Positions 1 through 9,175 are shown, counted from the stretch's first letter. The stretch: DNA of 64,000 nucleotides from Foliimonas ilicis (GCF_039939195.1 NZ_JBDUUH010000016.1:1-64000), one strand, 5' to 3'. Notes: generated by a model from the sequence alone, not told the origin. Program-made: numbers and translations.

Positions 1-393
1 TGAAGGGAGGGTTTGTTCAATGCGCAGTGCCAAGTGCGCGGCAACCAAAGCTCAGCAAGAAAATATCGATTTTCCGTTAATAGAGAAGATCGTCCTCACT
101 GTCAACTTTCTGTTTAGTTGGACGGCGACCCTATCTGAAAAGTTGAGGAATGAAAAAAGCCGCCAATGGCTCTTGTTCCTCAGCTAAGGTAAGCTCAAGC
201 ATGCCTGCTCAAGGCACGCCGTATTCCAGTCTTCGGGGTAAAGCCTTTATTGCGACCTCACTGGATTCGATTCATACTTGTGTTGTTGCTGACGTCGCCA
301 ATCAAAGCATCCTCTTCCATTGTCGCGATCCAGCGATATCCGTCCAAGCCAAATATCCCTTGCCTTGCAGTAAGAGAATGGATCCCTGTCCGT
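1..393. other. No gene recognised at the left edge
   Basis: The short open frames here lack a convincing ribosome binding site and match no family I recognise. The stretch lies downstream of a minus-strand small secreted protein, so it may hold the end of that transcript, but I see no clear terminator hairpin. Confidence 0.5.
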
Positions 394-783
394 CTACCGG
401 CAGAGGCCTTGCTTGCGCATCTGCCGAGCGTGGGTTCGACCTAGCTGCTGAGCCCAAGCATCGGCTTTTCTCGAGCCGGAAGTCCGAACGATACGATTGT
501 ATTCGGCCTCCATTCGCCGCCGGTCATGAGAGGAAACGAGATCGATAGAGCAGCGCGGAAGCGCCCGTTGACGTGACTGGCCTGGTTTGTTTTCGCGGGC
601 GCTGCGGTTAGGCTTTATCGACCTGTTACGGTTCTGATGGTCCTGTAGGCGCTGCCATTGCTGGTTTTCGAGGTGACGACCTAAAGTGTTCATGTCTTGC
701 GCAACGGCAGGTGCAGCAATTGCCAGAGCCAATGTTATAGCTGCAACCCGCATTGCCAAGGTCGATATTATTTCTCGTTTCAT
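394..783 (-). CDS. Small secreted basic protein, unknown function
   Basis: A 129-residue protein with an N-terminal signal peptide: a basic start (MKRE), a hydrophobic core around residues 10-25 and an Ala-rich end (APAVAQ) that looks like a signal peptidase I site. The mature part is very basic, rich in Arg, Gln and Asn, and has two cysteines (one mid-protein, one three residues from the end) that could form a disulphide in the periplasm. The start at 783 has a purine-rich stretch (GAGAG) just upstream; a second Met at residue 11 is an alternative. I recognise no family. It is probably a genuine gene because the signal peptide is well formed, but its role cannot be inferred from its decayed neighbours. 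Confidence 0.55.
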   Translation of the reverse strand: MKREIISTLAMRVAAITLALAIAAPAVAQDMNTLGRHLENQQWQRLQDHQNRNRSIKPNRSARENKPGQSRQRALPRCSIDLVSSHDRRRMEAEYNRIVRTSGSRKADAWAQQLGRTHARQMRKQGLCR

Positions 784-1262
784 CCAATTCTCTCACGCGC
801 TTCGTCGCCAGGCAAGAACTTAGCGCGCCAGTCAAAAGCTGCAACCCTGTGAGTGAAGTGGAATCCGGCCGAGCATGTAAACAGCTGCAAGAAATGGATT
901 CGCTAATTCGTGTCTGATTGAAGCACTCAGGCGCTACGAGTTGGCTATTTCGCTGGCACCGATATTGCATTGATCCAATGGAGGTCACCTCGCAAGGTTG
1001 TATCGCACAATGATTGCAGCCGTCGCCGGTGCCAAAGTCAGGTAATAGGACATCACCTCAACAGCTAAACTGAAAGCCGGTGCAAACCCGCTGAACCCGT
1101 AAGGATTTCAAACATGGGTCGACCAACCGATTAGGCGAGGAAATCGCAAAGTTCATTTGCATGCAGATTGCAGGGGAAGAGCCATAGAACCGTTTTTGAG
1201 CTTGTTGAAGTCGATTGAAAGAGCGACATATCTATGGCTCATGCCGACACGCCGAAAAATAG
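784..1262. other. Intergenic, no gene recognised
   Basis: About 480 bases between the small secreted protein and the next coding remains. Open frames on both strands look like chance frames. It must contain the promoter of the minus-strand secreted protein; no clear -35/-10 pair stands out. Confidence 0.4.
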
Positions 1263-1853
1263 AAGAATCTGTGCTGCGAGTGGAAGCTGTCGCCTTCCGC
1301 CACATTCGGGTCGTCAGTTCGAGCGAAGGGAATTCTTCTCGAAGCGCGTGCCCACTTGCCCGAGGGGGTGAAAAAGCTGCTGAACTTGGAAGCCGGCGTG
1401 CTCATCTTGCGCATACCGGAGGACGCCGATGAAGATTTTTCGACCATGTCAGCGATCGTGTCAAAAATAATCAAAGGCGCTGAAACACTGCCCGTGATTC
1501 CCCGCGAGGTTGAGGACATTCTGACGATTTCCACGACCGAGCGGCATAGGTGGCTCAATGACGGGCGCTTGCAAAGCGCCGGAACACGTACTGTGAAACT
1601 TCGTGGGCGTGCTAAGAAGATAACGTTCCACGTGTTCGACCCCCGTCACATCGAGGATGTCCTCGACCGCGATCTGGCTACGGTCTGGCGTGAGGAAGAC
1701 GCATTGACAGCCGCAGAGAACAGGCGGCGAGCGGCGGGAAAGGCAGCCCTGACGCGGGCCAAAAAGAGCGGTAAAGGCAGTCAGACATCTGACATGTCTG
1801 ATCAGAAACCACAGGGCTGGGAAGAGTTCGAAAGCGATGGATTCTTGCGTTGA
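1263..1853 (+). pseudogene. Conserved hypothetical protein with HTH-like core, probably 5'-frameshifted
   Basis: The frame is open from 1263 to a stop at 1853 and reads as coding from about 1323 on. The centre (ISTTERHRWLNDGRL then KLRGRAKKITFHVFDP) resembles a small helix-turn-helix or excisionase-like DNA-binding segment, followed by an acidic/basic charged tail. There is no ATG at the expected N-terminus in this frame. A plausible start (MPTRRKIEES, from 1241) lies in another frame, so a frameshift near 1320 probably broke the gene. A TTG at 1356 could allow a shorter 165-residue product. I believe similar proteins occur on rhizobial replicons, but I cannot name the family. The neighbours are also decayed. 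Confidence 0.5.
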
Positions 1854-2114
1854 TCAACTCTTCCTCTGTTTGGGGCTCGCCTGCCCATATTGTCCATCCA
1901 TTTAAGCGCCATGTGCCCAATCCTATATGTGCCGCTTTAAGCCATAAAATCATAAGACTGTTTGTTGGAACCGGCTATGAACTGTTCGCGGTTGGTAACG
2001 CAACGCACCCGTCAGCCGATCGTTATTGCAGTTGGCGTACCCAATGGATTTGAAGACTCAATTTGCTGGGCCTAAAGTGACATGCCTACGTGCGGATGGG
2101 AAACAGACGGCACC

Positions 2115-2335
2115 TCAAAACAGCGAACCTTGCTCATCCTCGGCAGGCGGTTCTTTGGGAGCCAGAACTTCTTCAATAATGAGCGACGCTGAAGGTTCGA
2201 CGATGACGAGCATGTCGTTTGGAAGTGATCGTTGAAGATGTTCGACCTCGTCCCACCGCCCAGTCAGCCATAGATTTATTCCTTCCGCAGTGGTCAAGAC
2301 CGCGGGCATCGCCTTCTGACAATTGGCGGCACGAC
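2115..2335 (-). pseudogene. C-terminal relic of an SOS response-associated peptidase (SRAP/YedK/HMCES family)
   Basis: The minus-strand frame ends with the pattern QKAMPAVLTT, then WL and LQRSLPNDML, which is typical of the C-terminal third of SRAP proteins (core MPVILTT...LQRPLPDD). SRAP proteins crosslink to abasic sites in single-stranded DNA through Cys2. Here that catalytic N-terminus and most of the domain are missing, so the piece cannot be active. The frame continues a few codons above the internal Met at 2309 and then degenerates. In many alphaproteobacteria an SRAP gene sits beside imuA-imuB-dnaE2, and relics of imuA and dnaE2 lie just to the right, so this is one decayed mutasome locus. 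Confidence 0.7.
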
Positions 2336-2343
2336 AACGTTTG

Positions 2344-2366
2344 GTTCGGTTGTTAGAAAACCGAAC
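2344..2366. repeat. Perfect 8-bp inverted repeat, hairpin-like
   Basis: GTTCGGTT at 2344-2351 and AACCGAAC at 2359-2366 form a perfect 8-bp stem with a 7-base loop. There is no run of T after either arm, so a classic terminator is not shown. It sits between the SRAP and imuA relics. Confidence 0.45.
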
Positions 2367-2523
2367 AGTTCAAACTCGCGCGAATAGAGAACTTACCAGC
2401 CAAATTTCACTTTTGGAAGGCTCTTCTTGAATTCGATGAGCACATCATGAACCGCATGAATCCGGCTGTTGCAGAGCTACGAAACGCATGCAACGTTTCG
2501 AAAAGCGCGGATTCTTACCGAAT

Positions 2524-2694
2524 GTGCTGCCTTTCGGTGTAGAAGCGATCGATGGCGTTCTGCCAGGTGGCTAACTCGCGTTAGGCGCGCTACACGAAAT
2601 TGCGGGTGGGAAACGGCGCAATCGATGGAGCAGAATGCGCATTGTTTGCAGACGGAATTGCTGGACGAACAAAGGGCAAAACGCTTTGGTGCGT
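2524..2694 (+). pseudogene. imuA: imuA relic (SOS mutasome accessory protein), broken
   Basis: The text PFGVEAIDGVLPGG, stop, LALGALHEIAGG, then in a shifted frame NGAIDGAECALFADGIAGR and KGKTLWC matches the N-terminal part of ImuA, the RecA-like accessory factor of the ImuA/ImuB/DnaE2 translesion system. The fragment carries an in-frame TAA near 2572 and a frameshift near 2605, then stops abruptly at about 2694, where sequence from near the end of dnaE2 begins. The remainder of imuA and all of imuB are deleted. It is not functional. Confidence 0.75.
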
Positions 2695-2695
2695 A

Positions 2696-3650
2696 ACTCA
2701 CGAGTCCGCCCCGTCTGCATCAACAAAAGCCGGTGGGACGGTACTCTTGAGCCAAAAGGCGAGGACGGCGGTTTTGCGGTTCGCTTGGGTCTTCGGATGG
2801 TGCGGGGTCTGGCGAACGCGCATGGCGCAGCGCTGTCAAGCACGCGTGCAGACGAACCTTTCACGTCAGTCGATGACATTTGGCAGCGGGCGACAATTCC
2901 AGTTTCGGCTTGATGCAGTTGGCCGAGGCTGACGCCTTTCTGCCCTCATTGGCACTGCCGCGTCGGGATGCACTGTGGGCTCTCAAAGCTTTGCGCAACG
3001 AAGCATTGCCGCTTTTCGCCGCAGCGTCGGAGCGTGAAGGACAGATAGCCGCGGAGGTCAGTGAACCGATAACAAGCCTCAATCCAATGACTGCCGGACG
3101 CGAAGTGGTTGAGGATTACGGGCCCACTGGGCTTACCCTTCGCGAGTATCCTATTTCATTCCTCCGAAGAAATTTGGCGCAGCAAGGCATCAACACGTGC
3201 CGTGACGCAATGCAGGCTCGGAACAGAACCTGGTTAAACCCTGCAGGGCTAGTCCTGGTCAGGCAACGCCCCGGCTCAGCCAAAGGCGTCATGTTCATTA
3301 CGGTCGAGGACGAAACCGGGATCGCCAATCTCGTGGTGTGGAAACAGACCTACGAAAAGTTCAGGCGTATTGTGCTCTCAGCCACCATGCTGGGAATTTA
3401 TGGCCGCATCCAACGGGAAGGGGAGGTCGTTCACCTGTTTGTTTACCGACTTTCCGATCTCTCCCACGAGTTGGCGAGCGTTGGTAATCGGGATAATCTG
3501 TTTCCTCTCCCACACGGACGCGGTGACGAATTCCATCATGGCTCGGTGCCAGACGTCAGAGGGTCACCGAAACATCCGCGAGTGCGAGACATCATCGATC
3601 CTTATCAGCACATTGACGAGCTGAATATGAAGCATCGCAATTTTCGATAA
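2696..3650 (+). pseudogene. dnaE2: dnaE2 (imuC) C-terminal relic, error-prone DNA polymerase III alpha subunit
   Basis: From 2696 the frame reads SRWDGTLEPKGEDGG and VRLGLRMVRGLANAHGA, then after a one-base frameshift near 2908 (VSA to LMQLAEADAF) continues to a stop at 3650. The last part (GVMFITVEDETGIANLVVW, GRIQREGEVVHL, LASVGNRDNLFPLPHGRGDE) is the OB-fold and tail of DnaE2, and the ending KHRNFR corresponds to the usual KTRDFR terminus. The PHP and polymerase palm domains are missing, so there is no polymerase activity. A 256-residue frame from 2880 is open but represents only the tail. The fusion point with imuA shows one large deletion across imuB and most of dnaE2. Confidence 0.85.
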
Positions 3651-3797
3651 TTGAGCCGGGCGCACAGGCCCATACGCCCGTGGACACGGGCTTCAGGCTA
3701 AAATGTTGCGTGGCCGGTTGAACCTTCATTGCTGTAGATTGAAGACGTTGGTATCGAACAAGCTTGTTCTCAGCGTTCGATACAGGCAGGTAGAGCA

Positions 3798-4748
3798 ATG
3801 GACATCAAGCCAACGGAATTCGCCATCATATCGAAGTCACGAGTGCCATACCTCGGTGGGTTGCGTTCTTTTTACAGCGTCGCCAAGTTTGGTTCTTTTT
3901 CAGCCGCGGCAGAGGCACTCGCAGTAGCACCCTCGGCGGTGAACCGTCAGGTGGCCGCTCTTGAGGAGAGGCTTGGAGAACGTCTGTTCGATAGGGGCCG
4001 CGGTCGTGGCGGCATCCAACTAACGGCGGTGGGCACGGTCCTTTTTTCACGGATGCTATCGGTGATGAACGAGATCACTGTGGCCGACGAGGAGATCAAT
4101 CTTCTCCGTGGCTTACGGCGCGGACACATAAGACTAGGAGTTAACGAAGTTGTAGCTACGCAGATATTGCCGAAAATTCTTGAAGGTATCCACTCCCTTC
4201 ATCCAGACTTAACGTTCCGTATCACGGTCCAAAATTCGCCCATTATCGTACAGAAGCTTCGGGAGGGAGAGATCGATATTGGTCTTGGATATAATATTAC
4301 CCAACAACCTGACATTAGCTTCCATGATGTTGCGAACCACAACAGTTATGTGATTTCAGCCGCAGGCGACGAGCTTTCGACTTACTCCAAATTAACTTTA
4401 CATGATCTCGTTGGAAGGCGCTTTATTTTCCCGGACACATCTATGGCGCTTCGGCAAACTCTCGACGTTGCCATTCAACGCCTTGGCTTGGCTTTCGAAC
4501 CATTCATCGAGACTGATAACTTCACGCTGCTGAGAAAGCTTGTGGCGACAGGACTAGGTATTAGTATTGTGACGGGCCATCTCAACCCACTGTTGGACGA
4601 GGGTTTGGCGTATGTGAAAATCGATGATCCGGCGTTTCGTTTCGGTACGCTCTGCTGTTGCACACTAATGGGACGCACGGTATCCAGCGCTTCGCAATTG
4701 TTTATTGACACAGCGCGGAATGCTATGGACTCGCTAGCTGATGCCTGA
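3798..4748 (+). CDS. LysR-family transcriptional regulator
   Basis: A 316-residue LysR protein of usual length. The winged HTH is at about residues 17-75 (LRSFYSVAKFGSFSAAAEAL, then SAVNRQVAALEERLGERLFDR). The rest forms the effector-binding domain with the typical segment beginning RRGHIRLGV and the later GLGISIVTGH. The gene ends at 4748 and converges directly on the minus-strand operon that ends at 4749; the two stop codons abut in the palindrome TGATCA. Convergent placement is unusual for a LysR controlling its neighbour, but it is the only regulator near the operon, so control of the ureide-like genes is possible. The 150 bases upstream form the only space for its promoter. Confidence 0.9.
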   Translation: MDIKPTEFAIISKSRVPYLGGLRSFYSVAKFGSFSAAAEALAVAPSAVNRQVAALEERLGERLFDRGRGRGGIQLTAVGTVLFSRMLSVMNEITVADEEINLLRGLRRGHIRLGVNEVVATQILPKILEGIHSLHPDLTFRITVQNSPIIVQKLREGEIDIGLGYNITQQPDISFHDVANHNSYVISAAGDELSTYSKLTLHDLVGRRFIFPDTSMALRQTLDVAIQRLGLAFEPFIETDNFTLLRKLVATGLGISIVTGHLNPLLDEGLAYVKIDDPAFRFGTLCCCTLMGRTVSSASQLFIDTARNAMDSLADA

Positions 4749-5486
4749 TCAGGGTCGCCGGTTAAAGTTCTTCCAGATAAGATAGCGCGATGGAACTTTT
4801 CCAAGCGCGCCGAACCATTGAAGTTCGTGCGGACCCATCCAGATCGCATCACCCTTAACAACAGGATACCACCGGTCACCGAGGCGATAGATGCCCTCGC
4901 CATCAAGAAAAAGTAGGCCATGTTCCATGAAATGCGTCTCGACGTAAGGCAGCGACGCGCCGGGGGCGAAGTTCATAATATTGACCTCCGCGTCGAATTT
5001 CGGGTTTTTTGGCAGGAGGTTCTGAACCACTAGGGTCTCGTCGCCTTTAAGTGGCTGTCGCGGCGAATCAGTGACACTGCCGCTCACAAGATTGAGTGGT
5101 TCTGCATCAAGCCCTTCTTCAGCTACCCACTCGAGGACAACAATCTTGGCACCGGCCGCTACGTACAGACGTCCAGAGTCCGAATGGGGAAAAAATGCAA
5201 AATCTTCTGGATGAAGCTCCAGGTCTTGATGGTCTGACGAGAGCTTAGCGCTTCCACCCAATAACAGAGCGAAGCGACGATGCTTCGGCCGAACCGCTGG
5301 AAGTTCGACGTCTTTGCTCGCGTCTATTAAATACATGGTCAGCCGAGCGCCCATGACAGGCGATATAAGATAGATGAGCTCCGCTCCTTCCATACCGGGC
5401 AACATTACGCGCTCATAGCTTTCTGGAGTCAAAAGAGCATGGCGCGGTTGAATGCTGGTGCGGCTTTGGCCGAGATGAGAAAGCAT
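4749..5486 (-). CDS. Bicupin of the (S)-ureidoglycine aminohydrolase family (AllE/UGHY-like)
   Basis: A 245-residue double-cupin protein. The C-terminal cupin carries the family hallmark ETHFMEHG, then GEGIYRLGDRWYPV, and near the end LQWFG. This supplies the E-x-H-x3-H plus Gln set that binds Mn in AllE enzymes, which convert (S)-ureidoglycine to (S)-ureidoglycolate and ammonia. It is the last gene of the minus-strand operon, 8 bases after the M20 gene if the ATG at 5486 is used. A TTG at 5501 would overlap that gene by 8 bases and is the alternative. With the racemase, NodB-fold and M20 neighbours it points to a ureide route. It could act on a related amino-ureide rather than ureidoglycine itself. 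Confidence 0.82.
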   Translation of the reverse strand: MLSHLGQSRTSIQPRHALLTPESYERVMLPGMEGAELIYLISPVMGARLTMYLIDASKDVELPAVRPKHRRFALLLGGSAKLSSDHQDLELHPEDFAFFPHSDSGRLYVAAGAKIVVLEWVAEEGLDAEPLNLVSGSVTDSPRQPLKGDETLVVQNLLPKNPKFDAEVNIMNFAPGASLPYVETHFMEHGLLFLDGEGIYRLGDRWYPVVKGDAIWMGPHELQWFGALGKVPSRYLIWKNFNRRP

Positions 5487-5493
5487 GGAGGTC

Positions 5494-6603
5494 TCAATCA
5501 AGTTGGAGAAGGAGTTGTCGAAGCAGGGCTTCGCGACGTGGAAGTGCGGAGATTAGGATGTGCTCGCGTGGCGAATGCCATTCATTTCCGATGACGCCAA
5601 GACCGTCCAAGGTCGGTGTACCGACACTTGATGTGAAATTGCCATCGCTGCCGCCACCGCTGCGCGTGGCGAGTAAGTCAATGCCAATTCCACGCGCGAT
5701 CTCGCGTGCCTTAGCAAAAAGCGAGCCGGGCCCCTTATCGCTATTAAGGCAAGGTTTTTCAATTTCGCCTTCGATCTGCAGCTTGTAGTCACCGTCTGAC
5801 GGAACGAGACATCGGATTGCTCGATCGATGTGCTGTCCTTCTGCGTTGTCTTCAAAGCGGACATCCACCCATGCTTGAGCAGAAGCCGCAACGACATTGG
5901 CTTCGATGCCGCCTTGAAAAGTACCAACGTTCACTGTTGTGCCGGTAGCTGGGTTGGAAAACCCGTTAAGCTCTAAGAGATGACGTGCAAGCTCGACAAT
6001 TGCGTTTCTGCCATCAGCGAAAGCGGACCCAGCGTGCGCTGCGCGTCCATATGCAGAGATCAGATATTTTGCGCGTCCCTTGCGGAATGTAATGACTTCA
6101 TCGTCGCGGGCGGGCTCGGGCACCAGCGAGTATCGAAACTCACGCGCCTGCTCGCAAATAAGGTCTCGTGAGGTCGGCGAGCCTATCTCTTCGTCTCCGT
6201 TAAAGATGAGTGTGACGGGTCGCGGCAGCTTTCCTACTTGTTTGATAATTTGGGCAATAGCAGCATAAGCAAGATAGCCGCCACCTTTCATATCGGCTGC
6301 GCCTGGTCCGAAGAAACGATCTCCGTCGCGCTGGATCTGGACATAGCCCGGCTGACACACAGTATCGAGATGGGCGACGATTAAAATGGGAGCCAATGGC
6401 CCACCGTCGAAATCAACCTTCAGGTGACCGCCTAGTCCATCTCTTCCAGGGATGCGTTTGCAGTGGCCGCCGAGTTCCTGAAAATCGCACTCGATCAGGT
6501 CTTGGAGCCTGTCCATGCCAGCGGCGTCGCCAGTCGGTGTATCAATTTCGACCCACCGCCGCAGACCCGCAAGTAGCGCATTAGCGTCTTGAAAAGCAAC
6601 CAT
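5494..6603 (-). CDS. M20-family metallo-amidohydrolase/carboxypeptidase (ArgE/DapE/CPG2-like)
   Basis: A 369-residue protein with the full di-zinc set of the M20 family: VAHLDTV (first His ligand and Asp), GAADMKGG (bridging Asp), NGDEEIGSPTS (catalytic Glu-Glu), PEPARDD and EWHSPREH (last His). A dimerisation lid follows residue ~185. Related families include glutamate carboxypeptidases, N-acetylornithine deacetylase and allantoate or N-carbamoyl amidohydrolases. The operon context suggests cleavage of a carbamoyl or acyl amide during ureide degradation. The start at 6603 overlaps the upstream stop as TGATG, a sign of translational coupling. A longer frame to 6684 exists but would run deep into the upstream gene. 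The exact substrate is not shown by the sequence. Confidence 0.85.
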   Translation of the reverse strand: MVAFQDANALLAGLRRWVEIDTPTGDAAGMDRLQDLIECDFQELGGHCKRIPGRDGLGGHLKVDFDGGPLAPILIVAHLDTVCQPGYVQIQRDGDRFFGPGAADMKGGGYLAYAAIAQIIKQVGKLPRPVTLIFNGDEEIGSPTSRDLICEQAREFRYSLVPEPARDDEVITFRKGRAKYLISAYGRAAHAGSAFADGRNAIVELARHLLELNGFSNPATGTTVNVGTFQGGIEANVVAASAQAWVDVRFEDNAEGQHIDRAIRCLVPSDGDYKLQIEGEIEKPCLNSDKGPGSLFAKAREIARGIGIDLLATRSGGGSDGNFTSSVGTPTLDGLGVIGNEWHSPREHILISALPRREALLRQLLLQLD

Positions 6604-7541
6604 CAGCTGAGACTTCCTTCGTAGTCCACCCAAATGCTCGGCTGCAGGTCTAGAAAGATGTCGGACGGATGGGTTGCGAGCCAATGTGTAGCGACATCAT
6701 TTCCGCTGGCGAACCAGACGCCTGGCAATCTCGCTGTTTCACTAAGGAACGTTGAGAGATTTTCGAGCCTGTGACCCCAAGCACTGCGGAACGGAGAAAC
6801 GGTCATATTGAAATAACGGCCACGACGATATTGGGCGGAGAATTCGGCTCGCCAGTTGCGTAATATGGACGCTGGTCGCTCCAAGCCGGTTCCTTCGTCT
6901 GGGAACATCAGGAAAAAACGGTCGTCGAAATGGTAGTAATAAGGAAGCGTTATGAATGCGGACTTGTTTTCAAAGTCCGTCACCCAGTAGTGTGGCGCGT
7001 CGTCAGACAAACCGTTTCCATAGTAGGCGAAGCCGCACTCTTGAGCCAGCCGCACTGTATCGCGCGACGTCAGGCCCGTTGCGAAAACATCTTTCGCCCG
7101 AGGTAGCGAGAACCAGCCGTGCGGTTTCGCACCCGTAGCGTCAGCCACCATCTGTCGGGCGACCCGCATCCGACGAAGCTCTTCGGTAGTGGAGAGGTTA
7201 CTCGTGTCTTCCCCTGCCAGACCATTTACTGCGATTTCATGACCGGCTGTGGCTATGCGAGATATCAGCCGCGGGTAAACGGAGGCGAAGTAACCGGGAG
7301 TCGCAAAGGTGGCTCGAATCTGCAAGCGCGAAAACAGTGCCAGCAGGTGGTCAATGCCCTCATGTATGCCGAACTGGACGGTCGGTGTACAAAAAGACAT
7401 GGCGTCGATGCCGCCAAGGCCCGTGGCCGGGTTGAGATCGACTGTGACGCCGAAGCCGCAAACAATACCTGTCGGCCAGACGATTACCGTATCACGTATC
7501 GCGATTTCGTCAGAGGCTGTATAATTTTCTTTCCAAGGCAT
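6603..7541 (-). CDS. NodB-fold (polysaccharide deacetylase/PuuE-like) paralogue lacking the metal ligands
   Basis: A 312-residue protein homologous to its upstream neighbour (7543-8442) and of the same fold as PuuE-type allantoinases and cyclic-amide hydrolases. Where the neighbour has the metal-binding DFD, H116 and H120, this copy has DLN (N37), N106 and G110; the neighbour's Arg of the TRSSH motif is Phe here (F144) and the catalytic His of LLHPF is Ser (S249, TVSPF). The fold is kept (GIHEGIDHLLALF, ATFATPGY, HEIA) but hydrolysis looks impossible, so it may be a non-catalytic partner. The start at 7541 lies one base after the upstream stop; ATG at 7568 is an alternative. The frame is intact. 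Confidence 0.82.
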   Translation of the reverse strand: MPWKENYTASDEIAIRDTVIVWPTGIVCGFGVTVDLNPATGLGGIDAMSFCTPTVQFGIHEGIDHLLALFSRLQIRATFATPGYFASVYPRLISRIATAGHEIAVNGLAGEDTSNLSTTEELRRMRVARQMVADATGAKPHGWFSLPRAKDVFATGLTSRDTVRLAQECGFAYYGNGLSDDAPHYWVTDFENKSAFITLPYYYHFDDRFFLMFPDEGTGLERPASILRNWRAEFSAQYRRGRYFNMTVSPFRSAWGHRLENLSTFLSETARLPGVWFASGNDVATHWLATHPSDIFLDLQPSIWVDYEGSLS

Positions 7542-7542
7542 A

Positions 7543-8442
7543 TCAGTGTTCGGATCCTGTTCGCCCATTGAGTGGATGAGCATCGAAACAATGCTCGGCA
7601 ACCTGCGCACACGTAGGGAACCAAACGTCGGGCAATTGCTGCATGTGACGGATCAGTCGCTCCAACATGTCTACTCTTTGCGCATGTCCAGAAACGAACG
7701 GGTGGAGGAGAAAATTGACATAGCCGCCCACCTCGTACTGTTGTCGAAATGCTTGGAGCCAAATGTCGAAGACCTCATCGCTGTCTACGATCCGTTGCGC
7801 CTCGTTGGGCGTTCCAAGCCACCCAAAGCTGAAAAACATTGCGTCATCGAGCGCGTAGTGGAACGGAAGCTGTAGGAGCGGATTAGCGAGGTCGCTGTCG
7901 AGTTGCCAAAACGGTAACTGGCGCGCCGAAGTGAATGAGTTATATCGGATGCCGTTCGCGCGCAGCAATTCAGGTGTGTGTGACGAACGCGTGCCTATAA
8001 TTTTTTTACCCGCTATTTCCGTCAAGGCAGCCACTGACTTGCTGATATGATCGGCCTCGCGCTCGCGCTCCCTGGGAACGTCATGCTCCCACATATGATC
8101 GGCCAGTTCGTGACCGTTAGCTACCGCAAAACGTAGTGCCTCTGGGTAAAGTTGACAGATACGGCCAGGCGTGAAAACCGTTGTAAGCACGTCGTTGGCG
8201 GTAAACATTTCGATCAATCGCCATATTCCAACACGGCCGCCGAACTCGCCCTTGCTCAGTTGTTGGGGTGGCTCGTTCCACAGGCGACGCAAAAGCATTG
8301 CGTCGAAATCCAGTGTAAAATTTACGGCGATACGTTTGCCGTCTGGATAACTAAATCCGGCAATGTCTATGTGCCGCCGATCATAATGAAGTGCGGAATC
8401 CGTCACTGTCTGAAGATCGATGAGATCAGGTACTTGAGTCAA
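7543..8442 (-). CDS. NodB-fold amidohydrolase, PuuE-type allantoinase or polysaccharide deacetylase family
   Basis: A 299-residue protein with the complete active-site set of the carbohydrate esterase 4/PuuE fold: Asp pair in LDFDAM (D45, D47), the metal histidines in DHMWEH (H116, H120), an Arg in TRSSH (R152) and a late His in LLHPF (H247). In PuuE this fold opens the hydantoin ring of allantoin; other members open cyclic imides or remove acetyl groups from glycans. The genes around it (racemase of the hydantoin/allantoin type, M20, AllE-like) favour a cyclic ureide. The start is TTG at 8442 with AAGGGA seven bases upstream, after the racemase stop. It forms a tandem pair with the degenerate copy that follows. 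Confidence 0.83.
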   Translation of the reverse strand: MTQVPDLIDLQTVTDSALHYDRRHIDIAGFSYPDGKRIAVNFTLDFDAMLLRRLWNEPPQQLSKGEFGGRVGIWRLIEMFTANDVLTTVFTPGRICQLYPEALRFAVANGHELADHMWEHDVPREREREADHISKSVAALTEIAGKKIIGTRSSHTPELLRANGIRYNSFTSARQLPFWQLDSDLANPLLQLPFHYALDDAMFFSFGWLGTPNEAQRIVDSDEVFDIWLQAFRQQYEVGGYVNFLLHPFVSGHAQRVDMLERLIRHMQQLPDVWFPTCAQVAEHCFDAHPLNGRTGSEH

Positions 8443-8455
8443 TTTTTGATCCCTT

Positions 8456-9175
8456 TTATTCCGCTGGCATGGGTACGGTAGAGCGCATAGCTGCGGCGAT
8501 CTCAGCTGTTTTCAGCGCAGCAAGCACTGGATTAATCACTGGGACGCTCGCTTCTTGCTGCAACCGTTCCGGTAACCCCGGCGTGAAGCTCATTGCGAGA
8601 CAACCAAGCACCAGCGCCTGTGCTCCGTCAGCCACGCAACCACGCGCAGCATCGACGATCATCTCGGTGATCGCCGGGTCTCCTCGTCGAAGGTCGGCAA
8701 CTGTCGCTAGGACACGACGCTCAGACGCAAAGAAATCGGAAAATCCCATTGAGCGTATACGACCACGCAAGCCTCCGGGGCTGGGGTCTGATGAGAGTAC
8801 AGAAAAACGCTCGACCAACTGGCAAGCGAAGGAGATTGATGCGGCACCCGGCCCAATAACGGGTATACCTGAAATCTCGCGCAACGCGGTGATTGCCGGG
8901 TCACTAAAGCAGCCGAGGACGACTGCGTCATATCCTTCGGAGCGCCAACTCGAAGCCTCTGTTCTCACAGCGACAAATGCCTCGGCAACATCTGCCTCGC
9001 AAGAAATACTGTGTGGTCCATTTTTCGGAGACGCCATCGACATCTCTACCCCGGGCCCAGCCCAGGCTTGGAGAAGGGTCTTGCGGCGCTGAAGTTCTTC
9101 GCAAGCAACAAGGCGATGGAGAGGGCTTAGAAGTTGATAGAGGACGCGCTTTGGTTTGTTAATTGTAACTGTCAT
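8456..9175 (-). CDS. Asp/Glu/hydantoin racemase superfamily protein
   Basis: A 239-residue protein with the two-cysteine active site of the superfamily: the first Cys in VVLGCFSDPA, the second in LVLGCLAMSF. Members racemise hydantoins, allantoin, aspartate or glutamate without cofactor, one Cys on each face of the substrate. Here it would convert the unusable enantiomer of a chiral cyclic ureide before ring opening by the NodB-fold enzyme. The ATG at 9175 follows the permease stop with one base between. A longer frame to 9202 would overlap the permease gene. The role as an allantoin-type racemase is an inference from operon content. Confidence 0.8.
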   Translation of the reverse strand: MTVTINKPKRVLYQLLSPLHRLVACEELQRRKTLLQAWAGPGVEMSMASPKNGPHSISCEADVAEAFVAVRTEASSWRSEGYDAVVLGCFSDPAITALREISGIPVIGPGAASISFACQLVERFSVLSSDPSPGGLRGRIRSMGFSDFFASERRVLATVADLRRGDPAITEMIVDAARGCVADGAQALVLGCLAMSFTPGLPERLQQEASVPVINPVLAALKTAEIAAAMRSTVPMPAE

